A stretch of DNA of 64,000 nucleotides from Apteryx mantelli (Eukaryota; Chordata; Aves; Apterygiformes; Apterygidae), in contig NC_089979.1 in the NCBI RefSeq assembly GCF_036417845.1, forward strand, positions 21,780,458 to 21,844,457, read 5' to 3'. Of the stretch, positions 11,401-24,000 are shown one piece after another (positions within the stretch are counted from its first letter, which is position 1; the number at the start of each line of letters is the position of its first letter). A program made the translations under genes and the position numbers. A model generated the notes under the pieces. That model searched no databases. It worked only from the letters and a program-made list of their open reading frames with translations, and had not been told where the DNA came from.

Positions 11401-14400
11401 CCTATATGGATTAGTGGCTGATTCTGATCTAAATCTTGTTATCTTGTGCCTCAACGCAGTCCAGTGATTGAAGACTCTTGATCTGCTGGATCAGCTCCTT
11501 CCAGATGCCCTTTGACATGTGAGTACAGATTTTTGCCTTCCTATTGGCCTTGTAGTTCATGGAAAACAAAAATTCCAGGTTAGTGCTCTTGCATTCATTA
11601 ACTTTCTGATCTGCCCCCAAGACTTTATTTTCTGGATGTTTGCTCGTTTGGCTAGATATCGTGCCTTATACCATACTGGCTCTTGTTTTCCGAAAGTACT
11701 TCATAGAGAGGACACTGTGTTATTGCAGAAGTCAAAGCTGAATACTTTGGGTAAGACCTTTCTTTACTTTTTTTTGATCTTATTTTTTAGAAAAGCTTAT
11801 TTAATAGATCTTTATATCAGATCAGCCTGTTTTGTATATCATATCTCATGTCAGAAAATATTAGAAAAGCCACACGTATATAATTTTCTGATTAAGAACA
11901 ATAACTGAATTGATAAGTATTTAATAATGAGCAGATTAAATTGAAAAGAAAATGTAGGAAAAACATAAACAGATAAATATTAAGATGCTTGAGATGAAAT
12001 AATATTTGTATTTTTCATTTAGCTATCATTTTTTGTTAGTTTCCACAGGAAATAACTCACAGTTGCTCCACTCTCAGAAACTTTCTGTTTGGCCCAGTCA
12101 TGCCATGAGAATAAATGTGTTCTGTGTATACAGGATTAGTAAAAAGTCTCACTGTGTCCTTTTAAATTAACAAGAAGGAATTAGACTGCATTTATTTCAA
12201 GTTAATATCTAGGAAAAATGTTGTTCTTGATTTCAGTGACATAACATGAATGAAGGAATATGTATTTTTTAAGCCCTCCTTTGTCTAATTTCTGTCACAT
12301 CTTTCTAAGGAATAGCAGCTGATATTTAAGCTGCCTGCTTCTGCGTGCTAATGACCTCAGTTGAGGTTGTTTGGAGAAACCACATTCCAGAAGAGTCTGG
12401 GATATTCTTTCTTGAAAGCTCTCGTTGATTTTGGTATTACTGCTACTGTAATAAAAATAGCAGCTAAAGGCAAGGCTAAACTGAGAGTGAGAGAAGAGGC
12501 TATTCATATTAGTGTAACTTACCCGTCCCGGTGAAACAGATGTGGACTTATTTAGAGCCGCAGCTAGAGAGTCCCTATTTAATTACAGTAGCCTTTCTGC
12601 TAAAGGAAGCAGACATATCGACTACCCGCTGGTAAGCGTCTACTTTCTCTTTTTAACACCTTTCTTAGGTTTGGAATAGAGTAGCTCCTCTTTAAAATAT
12701 CTTCCATGACTTGCTTTGGGTGGGAACAGAGCACTTGGGGGTGGAGCAAATCCTTCGTATGACAAAACCAGCCTCTCACGACAGTAATGCTATTGGAATA
12801 TGTGAAGCATTGTTTCACTGAATATATACTTTAAAAAGTCAAAACCCACCACCTGTGACAGCTGATTGTTTCCTCCTGAGTGAGATATATTCTTTTTAGT
12901 GGAGATCAAACTGTTTGTTTGTTTTTTCTTTGTTTTTCTGCCAAGAGTGTTTTGCTTTATGCTGTTCCTTCATAACGCATAAGCTTGTTTTGTTTGCTTG
13001 AGCTCTTCTCACACTGGAAAGTGTTCGATGCTGTAATCTGCCATAAATACTCCCTTTAGGATCTGTTGAAGCTCGCATTCAGCAACAGTATTTTGAAGTT
13101 CGATCTATGCATGTTTTTGGTCATGTTGAAATCTGCTGGTTTATCTGATTTTATGCCTCAGTAGCTATTAATATAAATGTGTATTTTTTCATAATTATTA
13201 TTTTATTTGGGGCATTGTCTACGACACACAGAAAAAAAATAGCCAGTGCCTACTTTGAAAAGATACTGAGATTGCTCACAGCTTTTAAAATAGCTTTCTA
13301 CATATATATAGGTTTCTACTGCAAACATAATTGAAATAGGCTAGATTTCATTTTTAAGTGTTATTTTTGACATCACACATTTTCTAACTGAAACTAGAAG
13401 ACTGTTTTTATATCAGTTTTATTGCCTGGTTTGTGTTTGCTGGGTTCATTGATGGCGTAGCAAAATTTAATGATTGAGAAATTATGTGACTGAGAAATTA
13501 TGCGATAACAATCACCTAATTAAAAGACTGTGAAGTTATTTGAAATAGCATTAAATGCAGGAGTAAATTTGTTGTCCAGCATATTCTGACATCTTTTATA
13601 GGGTGCAGCTTTCTAAGTGCCCTCAGTTTTCAAGGGAATCCCTTGAAAGGAACTATATTTGATACCTGAGAGAGATTCTCTGATTTATTGTTATTTCTTG
13701 AATTAAAAGCTGGGAATTTCAAAGCAGCCTAATGAAAAGAGGTAGCTCGGTCCCTTGGGAAGTCTGTGTGAGAGCAGTTCTTAGGACATCACACTTCCAT
13801 AATTCCTGACGAAGCATTACTTAATCGTTTGGCAAAGGTTAATTACCTCCTCAAGAAGGAGGCAATCACTCATTAGGCTGTAGATCCCTGAAGGATGAGA
13901 AGTGTTTGAGAAAATCCTGCCCTGCCAAACCAGTCCTGCACTAATATATGGAAGAACTGGCTTTGGTTTCAATTTTGGTTTTCAACTACTAGCAAACTGT
14001 CACTTCTTCCTTCACTTTTGCATATGACCTGTGGTAATGGCTTGACTAAAAAATCATGTATTGAGAAGTATCTGTATATGGAGTTACAGTTTTCTTATAC
14101 TTCTCAAACATCTGCCTGTTCCTTTCTGTTGCTCTTTGTATATATGGCTGTGAAGTAAACAGGAGATTGCAAATAACTTAGGGACATTATGCCTATCAGT
14201 GCGCTCAGTGCATTCTGCTTTTCCTCTGAAAGGAAAATTTTCTTCCTTTTGTTGGGGGAATGCCTAAGAAAGAGTGGGACCTATATGACAACAGGATACT
14301 GAAGCTCTGTGGTGGGGGTTGACTGCCAAGACAAGGCATAGGCAGGGGTTTACAGCTGTTTCATTTACTCTTCTGAAGCTTCTGAGGCACATCAGTGTGT

Positions 14401-17400
14401 TCAAGCATGTCTGAACCTCTGCCTCCCAGAGAACAGCAGCTTTTTTCACTTGTAATAGTCCATGGGGACCCATACAGTGGGGAATTTCCTTCATGGCAGG
14501 AAGCTTTTATGTCTTGCTCTTCAAACTTCATGCACAAGTGCTAGTAAAATACCTGTACATATATTTTTGATGCCATAAAGTTCTATTGTTGCAACAGGGT
14601 TAGTCTTTAAATACTTAACCATTCTGCTAAAGCAGAATACCAGAATGCGAAGAACCTCCTTTTTTAACCTCACATGAGTTAATTCTCCCTTGCTCAGGAA
14701 GCCACTCTGACTTCCTCTCTGCTAGAGGATTCACTGTAAAGATTTGTTATCTATTATAATTCAGGATTTTCCGAGTGGAGATGGCCACCCCCCTGTAAGA
14801 AGCCAACTTGTATCAGCTGTGATGGGTAGCCCCAGCAAATAAGCCCTCCCAGACCAGCTCATACTGGTGCTAGCATGGGTTATGTGCACCCTTGAAATAT
14901 GATCTGTAGAGACACCCAAGTGACAGCGAATGGAGTCATGTTTGACCAGCTATACTTCTTAGCTTGGGCTTTTGTACACACTAGTTCAAGGCAGAAGCAG
15001 TAAAAATTTTGTCAAGAGGGGAAGATGGTAGAATGAGGACTAAGTGACACATGGGGATGAAATGACAGTGGTGACAGTAGGGCAGGACAGAAGACAAGAC
15101 TGTGAGACTGGCCTGAGTAGGCATGAAATGGCAGAAGCTTTAAAGGGGGGAAAGCATTAGAGCAGGGCAGTGGAAGAATCTTATAGTTTTCTTCATTTTA
15201 ATAGCAGTTAATTCTTTACAATATATCACAAAGGGTTTTTCTTCTATTGCTATTTTGCAGGAAGATCTGCATAGGAGACTGTTGCATATATTCTGCTAAA
15301 CTTCTTAATGGCATGAAGACTTTGCTGAGAACTAACACAGGTCCTGACTCAGGAAAACCTTGTTTATTTAAGGAAGAGATAGTCCTAAATAAAGAAATGA
15401 CTAACAGCTTCAGGATTGTGACCTCACTGAATGAGATCAGTGCACTGTCAGAGTTAGTGGGAGCATTGCTATTGAATTCAGGAGGGACAGAAACTGCCTC
15501 AAGGCTTTTGTCCTCAAAGAGCTACTTTCTTACAGATTTTCCATTGATATGAATTGGATAACTCAACTACAGTCAGTGAAGTCAGTGAACACTTCCTTTA
15601 TATGGAAACTGAACCTGTTATCCTTTGATTCTCAGATAACAGGCCATACCTGTTCATGGACTTAATTCAATGTTTGGTTAAAAGTTTTGCTAAAGCGCCT
15701 TCTCTCAAAGTGCAGAAGTTTGAACTATTTCTTGCTCTGTTTTTTTCCTTTCAAAATTATTTTATCCACAGCTACTTGTTTATACAGAAATGCTTTCCTA
15801 CACAACTCTGCTTACACATTTTTTAGAGATCTGAAGGAATCTTTCACTAGCATAAGTGCAAAGAAGTAAATTATGCAGAACATTGTTTTATGAAAAAAAT
15901 AGTTTTAACCTTTACCTACAGGCTCTCATAAAAGCTGCAGACTGTAAAAGTTCTGTGAGACTCAAATAGCATTGCCAATGTAAATGCTCAAAATCCTTTT
16001 AGCTGTGGGGTCAGCCACAATAAACATGAAAGACACATTAGAAATTGTAAGGAAGAGACATGACTGGTATATTGGATGCCTGAAATTCGTTCCCCAGCCC
16101 AAAGTGAGATTCTGGTTCTGAGAGGGAGAAAGTGAAAAGTAAGAGGATTCACTCATGTATGAAGAGGGAGGTCACCTAAAAGATGAGTCATTCAGCAGTC
16201 ACACTTAAACATCTATGGCAAAATTATTATTTAACCTTACTTCGGTGTTCCCATAGTGCTTCTGCAGTTAGAGGAAGTGTTTTTGGGACGAGAAAAGCAT
16301 TTAATTTTTAAAGAGAGTTTGACACCTTTTAATCTTTAAGCCTCATCAGGCCTCATTAGCTATTTGATCAACTAGAAAACTGAGTCCCACCAAAAGCTGG
16401 AAAAAAACACATATAAATTAATCAGGGCTGCTAAAACAGATGTACTTTACAAAGGAAAGTAAACCTTCTGGGAAGTTTTGGGGTTGTTTTTGGTTTTAAA
16501 CTGGCCGTTGACCCACATTTTAACAACATAAATCAGTGATCAGATGTTTTTGACCAGTATCTCATGGAACAGCTTTTGTTTTACTCACAAAACTTTGCTT
16601 TAGCTCATAGGATTTTGAGGAAGTCGTCTTTAGAAGTGTTTGGGTTGGGGGTGGGGGAAAGAGAAGGAGGAATTTATTTCTCCTGAGATAGGCACCAAAA
16701 AAAAAAAGTCATTGTTCTAAGAAAGCATTGTTATGAGTAAGCCTGACCTTATGGTGGGAGTGAGTGTAGTCAGAGGACAATTGCTACAGCCCAGGCTGTT
16801 ACATCTCCCCTGCCCATCTTTCACTACATCAGCCCCAGATGGATGTGATGCATGCTCATGGCTGACAAATGTATGTGACGGCAGTTATGTAGTTTTCCAG
16901 CCCCCAGCGTACTTGGATCTTGCCCTGTGTGCACTGGAGTTGCAAGCCTTTACAGACGTGGTTTGTTGGACTTCCTCATACAAAAGTGTTCCAGGAACAG
17001 GGTGTCCAAAACTCAGTCCCTATGCACGTTAGTGGCTTTTATCGAGAAGTGAAGTGAGGTTAATAACTAAACAAGATACATTATTCACTACAGCAGTAAT
17101 CTTATCTCTTGGAGTAGCTGAAGCTCTCAGATTGTGGATTTTTCTTCATGCTCACACTAACCTCCTGAAGCTAGAGCTTTTGAGTATCTTTCTCTGTCTT
17201 TTCTCTTGTGTTCCTCAGTAGATAATTTTAGATGGATGTGATTTGATTGAATAGTGGAACAAAGTTCTTTCTGGGATGGGAGCAAGATTTGGAGAGGTAT
17301 ACCATGTGGGATGCTCCAGCTGAATTAGAGTGTCTCCAGAGGTACAGTGTCTTTCTTCCCTAACATAATTGACAATGGTTTCACATATTTATCCATAAAA

Positions 17401-17420
17401 AAGCTACAGAACAGTGAAAG

Positions 17421-17574
17421 GTAAGTGGATTCACTAGTATTTGGTTCCGAACTACAAGGCAAAAGCAGGAAAGTAATTGCTCTTTATACTATTCATGCCT
17501 TGTATGCTAAATGTCTTATTCATGTTTCTGATGCCACGTGCATTACAAAAGATGTTCTTTCCTCTTGTTTTCAG
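17421..17574 (+). other. Possible small 5' UTR intron of the y+LAT gene
   Basis: A near-ideal donor, GTGAAAG|GTAAGT at 17420/17421, is followed 154 bases later by a T-rich tract and the acceptor tttcag|GTAATG (AG at 17573-17574). The first coding exon appears to begin at 17575. If both sites are used, an untranslated exon ends at 17420. Its 5' end and promoter are not visible. An alternative is that the acceptor at 17574 joins a more distant upstream exon. Confidence 0.4.
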
Positions 17575-17590
17575 GTAATGATAACTGAGG

Positions 17591-18092
17591 ATGACAGCCC
17601 CCTGGCGAATATGCTGCAATAAAAAATCCATATCTAAGAATGGGAAAACTGAAATGGACAATATGGCAGACTCGAAAGAAAAAATGCAGATGAAAAAAGA
17701 AATTACTTTATTAAATGGAGTTTCTTTAATTGTAGGGAACATGATTGGCTCTGGAATATTTGTGTCCCCTAGAGGTGTTTTAATGTATAGCACTTCCTAT
17801 GGACTCTCTCTAGTCATCTGGGCTCTTGGTGGGATCTTTTCGCTGTTTGGAGCTTTATGTTATGCTGAATTGGGAACATCCATTGTTAAATCTGGAGCCA
17901 GTTATGCCTATATCCTGGAAGCATTTGGTGCCTTTGTGGCCTTCATCAGACTGTGGTCTTCCTTGCTGATTATCGAACCAACAACTCAGGCAGTGATAGC
18001 AATCACATTTGCTAACTATATTGTTCAACCAATTTTTCCGCATTGTGAGCCACCATATGACGCAGTCAGGTTGATTGCAGCTGCTTGTATTT
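17591..18092 (+). CDS. y+LAT gene, coding exon 1 (N-terminus, TM1-TM3, heavy-chain cysteine)
   Basis: Residues 1-168. The exon itself begins at 17575 after tttcag. The first in-frame ATG is at 17591 (A at -3). In-frame ATGs at 17654 and 17663 have better contexts (GAAATGG for the first) and would give proteins 21 or 24 residues shorter, still with the whole transporter core. TM1 with the unwound GSGIFVSP loop is at about 40-62, TM2 at about 71-92, and TM3 from about 105. Cys152 lies in the loop after TM3 and is the conserved disulphide partner of the heavy chain. The exon ends inside a Cys codon, T|GTGAGT, at 18092. Reading past the donor would give Glu and then a stop, so splicing is needed. 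Confidence 0.95.
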
Positions 18093-21000
18093 GTGAGTAA
18101 ACTTATGATTGCTAGAAATTAATGATTGTATTTGGAGGTGCCCAGAGAGATTTTTCTGAGATCTTATTCCTTAACCTTCTGTGAAAATAATCAGTGCCTC
18201 TGTAGAACATGTTCTTAGGAGCTCATATGCTTTTCTTCAGATGGATTTTATTTGGTGCTGAGACATTAGAGGAGGGAAGAGAATTCCAACAATTTGGCTG
18301 GGGAAAACTGTTTGCTGATTAAAAATGTATAGTCTCTTTGGATCACAGGCCTAATACACAGCCCACGTTTGGCTCTTGGCCTTTCTCCTCTATTCCTTGT
18401 AAGTTATATAAAATTTAATAAAAATATTAAGATTCATATGGAATTAAAAATACTCTGCCCAATAAAAGTTTTGTCTCTAGAGAAATTGTGTAGTAATCAG
18501 ACACTTCACAGAGTTGACTTTGTCATGGTTTGTCTGAGGTAGACATGGGGTATGCACTAGAAATCTATTCTCTACTAGATGGACTGTAGTCACATTCTTT
18601 TCTTTATTGATGTGGATTTGTCAAGATTGTGTATGCATTCCTTTAGGCTGTGCTTGATCTTTTAAAAATGGCTAAAAGGGTATAACTCAACAAAAACTTC
18701 CAAAAAGATGAATAAATTTAATTTAATATAGCATATTGTCAACTGACAATTCTGAAAAGCTGTTTCCTCTATAACCATGGTACTCCCCACCATGGTACAG
18801 AGGAAGTTCACTTCTGAAAAAAGAGCCCATGATACAACTTGAGACCATCATGACCATTCAGCAGTCTAAGAGGCAAATCTATTCCAAAAGATTACATCAA
18901 CTTAAATTCTCCACTTGTACATGAAAGCAATTATTTATTAATCTAAATTTCTTTCCCCAGTGTCTTAGTACCATCTCATGAAATCCTAACACTGAAGTGG
19001 TCTTCAAATGCTTCTTTAGCCTTCATTTTCTTAGTTGTTTTTGCTGTGGTCTTCTTGTGAATCAGAAGCTCTGTGCTCTAGTACCTCTGTCTTCTGTGTG
19101 CTGATGCCTTCTGTGTGGCTGGCAGCTGCTACCTACTTTCAAATGCCACAAATTCACTGCCTCACCCCAACCAGGCTTATAACTAACATTTTAGTAACAG
19201 CCCAGATTGCTGGTAAAATTACAGTTTATTATATTATCTGTGATATGCAATTTAGCAGTGTCAGATAGTAAACTCATTACTAGTGTCAACCATTTTAGCA
19301 AGGGCTCACAAGCAGCAGACTTAATTGGCACTTCACCAGCATAGTGGAGAGAACTTGTTTGAACCTATATGGGGCAAATATTTAGTAGAATTTACTGGGA
19401 ATTCCATGACAAGATCTCATTGCCTTGAATTTAATGACGCTCTGCAGCATAATCATGACACATGCAGGAAACTTATTCTTTGCAGTGTTTCAAATAGCAC
19501 TTTTACAGCATCTCAGATGACTGCCAAAATGTTCAGTGTTAAAGACTTCAGTCAACACTTTCTTTATTTCAACATTTTTAAGAAATAGTCATGTATTTAA
19601 CTGTTACTGTTTTATACTACTGTACTTCTAAGGATGAGGTAAGGAGATTTTTTAAATTATAGAGTGTAAAATCTTACTTCAATGTGTATGCCACATTTAC
19701 TAGATCATAATTTACAGCAATCCTTTATTTAGAAACAGTTTCAAATTATATCCTAGCCTGACACTAAGCCGGAACAATTCAAAATATGATCTGAAATTTT
19801 ATACCAGAAACTTGTCCCCATTGCACTACATTGGCATATTAATAGGAAATAGTGGGTGTAAATCAGGACCAAATTCTGCAGTTAGGTGCATCATTAATTT
19901 GACAGCTGACAGTACATCCACTAAAATATACAGACTTGGCTCATGGTAATGAAGGCAAGAAATTCTCTGAACAGTTTGATTCTAATTTCATTACTATAAA
20001 GAAAGGCTTCTTGATGGCTTTCATTTTAAGCACTTATAAAATCCTTTTTATTTCCATTTAAAACTGAAGTCTAGATTATAGACAGAGCAAAGAAATGGAA
20101 GTAATATCCAAGAAGTCTACTAGAGAAGAAATAGCCCATTCTGATACGTGCTTCAGAGCACTCTAATTGCCCATACCACATCTGGCCTGATGTCTGCTCC
20201 TGCCATCAGGAGTTGTACTTAGTACCAAATGCATAAGCATATTTTCTCATTTGTCTCCGTTTTGAGTTACGGAGTTGTAAGGGAGGTGAGTTTCCCATGA
20301 CATAGTGTGTGTGTGGGGGGGGGGGGGGGGATTATCAGCTACTCAGGGGTTAACTTCTGTGAAAAAACAAATGTGAAGAATAGGGAGGAGGATGGATGGA
20401 AAACAAATTGATTGAGTCCAACCTCTGCAACCAAACTGCTTAGTTATTTCTGCTAGATTCTGTCAGAATCGAGGCTTGAGAGAACTCTGTAAGTGAGTAC
20501 TTTTATAATCTTCAGACTTGGGGACCAGAGGGTGAATGGCACCATTCCTGTCCACAGGTGCAGAGTAACAGCATGCTGACCTGGCTCAATCCAGCATCCT
20601 GTAAACAGCATCCAAGCTTTTTGATGTAGAAGCTATCCTTACTCTGTACAGAGAGTAGAGCTTGAATTGCACTTTTTTTTAGGAAAAACTTCAGTGCAGG
20701 GATATAAAAAAAAAAAAAAACCTCACCTTCTGCATGTGAGCAATTCTGCTGACTTTATTAAGATTTAAGATTATTTAAAAGGAGTGGGAGTTAGTTCTAA
20801 AATTCAAAATCTGGTGTGTTTTCTTCCCACTTGTTGCCAGGAAAACAGTACCCTCAATCAAATAAGCTCTTTTTAGGGGAAAAAAACATCATGTAGCTTT
20901 TAAATCAGGAGTTTTATTAATCTCAGAAAAAACTATCTGGTGCTGAAGTGTTCAAATTTCATTGTTTTATTTCTTGAAAAAGGGGGTGGTATCTGGAAGG

Positions 21001-24000
21001 ATGTGTTTGAAATGTGCTTTATATCATGTAAAACATATAGCTCTCCTCTGATGCATATTCTTTTTCTCAGCAGGTTCCTTAACATTTATTAATTGTGTTA
21101 ATGTGAAGTGGGGAACCCGGGTACAAGATGTCTTCACATACGCAAAAGTTATGGCTCTTATCTTGGTGATATCTGTTGGCCTTTATAAAATTAGTCAAGG
21201 TAAGAATATATTTTATTTACTTAAATTCCTAAAAAAAATGTTGAACACTATATGGGGTTCAAAATCTGTGCAGGAAAATCAGACTGCATAAGATTTACAT
21301 ATGAAATGTTATTTACTCAGAAAAAATTGTCTGCCTGAGAAAGATGAGAGGAGTTTTAGGGTACACTAAGTACTGAGGGTTTAATTATTCTTCTATCCTT
21401 AGTACGGCAAGCCAACACACACTAAGTCCTGCATTGCTCAGGCTAAATGGCAAATAGTAGCCGAATTAACATCAGGTTAGTGTTAACTAGTTTAAACATG
21501 ACTCACCCTTGTCATATGAATAGGCTAGTGTTGCTACTCTTTCTGTGAAAGGACATCATAGCATATGCAGTGAACAGCAGTAGTGCTCCGCAAGGGGAGA
21601 GAAGTCTGGGAAGGAGGAGGTTGTTCTTGCCTTCAGCTATGTGAAGAAGCCAGTGGTCTTTGCTGAGAGGACGTAGTTATTCCTTCAAACAAGGGAGAAC
21701 GCTGCCTACCGGTGGGTAATACTGTGCGCCCTTGAATCGCTGTGAATGTCACGAGCAATAACAGCACTGAAGTGAACACACTGAAAAGCTAGAGACGAGT
21801 TTATTCCAGCGTTACCTCTGACCTTTGCACACAACAGTAGATTCGATTTTATTAATTTGGGCCTCTGGTACATAACAAGCTAATGAAATCTTCCAGCTCT
21901 GTTGCTTAGTTACTAAGGTTTCTCTTTCAGTTTCCTTTCCTGTGAAATCCCTAAATAGCCATTGTATCTTTAATTAAAATAAAGAAGATCTTCCCTATTC
22001 AGTACAGGAATTATCTCTTTCTCCTGCTGAAACTAGCTTATAAAACCTAATAAAAATGATTGCCTTTCCATGTTTGCTGGCCTTGTCCTTCCTTGGCTGC
22101 AGCTCTAATGCATCAGCTACTGTATTGTAAAAGTCACACTAGACTTTAGAAAGCATTTTCGTTTAGCCATTATCAGCATATGTCAGTTGTAACTGATTTT
22201 TTCAAGTCTAAAGAAAACTGAACAAGCCCAGCCCTAAGGGAAGGAATGTGAAGTTGCAGGAGAAAAGCATTGCTTAAGGGCCACGGTTACATGAATGAGT
22301 AATTCCCCTGGTAAATTAAGCTGCTGCAGTTTTAAAATGGTGCGAGTCCGTGATGGCACCCCCATAGCAGCTTTGCCCTGTCCCTACAGGTGCAAATTTA
22401 TCTGTGCTTTCAAATTGCTGCCTTTGCAATTCATGACCTGTTCATTTGTGTGCAGCTGCCGTGACACAGTTTGGCACAGGGAGCATTTCCTCTGCTCATG
22501 CGTCCCTATAACACAGGTCGGTTCTTTACATTTTTGCATATGGTCAGGAGGAAAAAGGTGGAGAGGAAATCTTATTGTTATGAATACAAAATGAGAAGGG
22601 CTTTTAACAGGAGCTAAGGTCTCATCTTTTTGAAGAGTACTGCGCACTTAGAAAGGATTGGGAGGAGGAATGAACTAGACTTCTGAAAGAAGTTATGATC
22701 AGGTCAATGCACTGTTAAACCAGGCAGCTGTTTTAATGAAAAGAACAGTTACGACATTTTAGTCCTGCCATGTTCCTTCCAGTATGCTCAGATATGAATC
22801 TTATTTTAAAACAGTGTGAATGGATCTGATTTTGAACATGGATTTTTCCTTTTTTTTTTTTTCTTCTGCTTACAATTTTCTTCAGCCATGTCCCCAAAGC
22901 GTCTATAGATCTCAGCTTCACCTTCCTCAAATCTAAGTCTCCTGAGAAAGAGACTTTGTTATGAATGTGAAAGACTGGTAGTGGCAGATTCTAGGTTACT
23001 CTTCTTCAAGGATTGGATTGCTTTTGTGGTATCCATAAATTCCTCAGTTTAACCACAGGGTGAAGTTGCTTGATTTTTTTTTTCTTTCTTTGTAGTAGAG
23101 GTTTTGGCATGTTTATGTCAGCCTTAATGCTTAAACCCACTTCCATTTATATTAGATAGTTCACTTCTGCAAATTTAGCAAGGCCTTCTTCCTGTTTTCA
23201 GCATTGCAGTGAAGGTTCATACAGTTTCATTAACATTTCTTACATCTTGCAGCATTCTTCAGGTTATCCTCTCAATTGATCGAACTCTACTAAAAGGGAA
23301 TTTTGAAAGGAAACCTCTTCATGTCTCTTCTGTTAATTTTGGGAAACATCTTTGTTGTATACAGCATGCTGTTGAGAACAGTGTCTCTAGGAGTTCTACC
23401 CTCATTGAGTGCTAATTCATCTGGTGAAAATTCAGACACAGATATGAAAGGAAAAAATATGAGACAGGTTCAGGAATAGGTCTTGGGTGCCCCAGCTCTC
23501 TCTTCCTGACAGTCAGGCGCCCTGCAACAGACCTCAGCACAGCGCTGTCCTTCAGTAGGCTAGACATAGATGCCAGCAGATGAGGAACCTGTGAATTCTG
23601 GTAGAATTACACGTCATATTCAAATAACAAACATGAAAAAATGTGTTCTGTCTTTGTCTGAATGTTGCTGTCTGAATATCCGTTCTCTGTAGCTGGCTGA
23701 ACCTTTCCTACTTGCTAAGTAAAAATATAACCTGTACACTTCTAAGTGTTGCAATGTAACCTGGATGCAATAGGTCTTATTTCTTTTTGGGTAGCTGAGA
23801 CTTTTGATGTAATGAGCTTCTACATTATAATCTTGGAAATATAACAGCCAATTGGTACCTGTCATTTATACAGGAGGAACAGAAAACCTTAGAGCTCCGT
23901 TTGAGGGTTCAGCAACAAACCCAGGAATGATCGCGCTGGCTCTGTATTCCGCCCTCTTTTCCTACTCTGGATGGGACACTCTGAATTATGTCACTGAGGA

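Larger units (their letters stand above)
4641..17380. other. Intergenic DNA between RIPK2 and the y+LAT gene
   Basis: About 12.7 kb of mainly AT-rich DNA in which I recognise no gene. Contents: an A26 run (6670-6695), a GC-richer block of unknown origin (about 7640-8420), and smaller A runs near 10684 and 11040. The open frames here have no recognisable similarity, and their composition and lack of splice-linked partners argue against coding. The stretch probably holds the promoter and 5' untranslated exons of the transporter gene at its right end, but no promoter motif is convincing. Confidence 0.5.

Noticed and set aside
17452..17793. 113-codon minus-strand frame over the first transporter exon
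   Set aside because: Antisense shadow of the real y+LAT coding exon.
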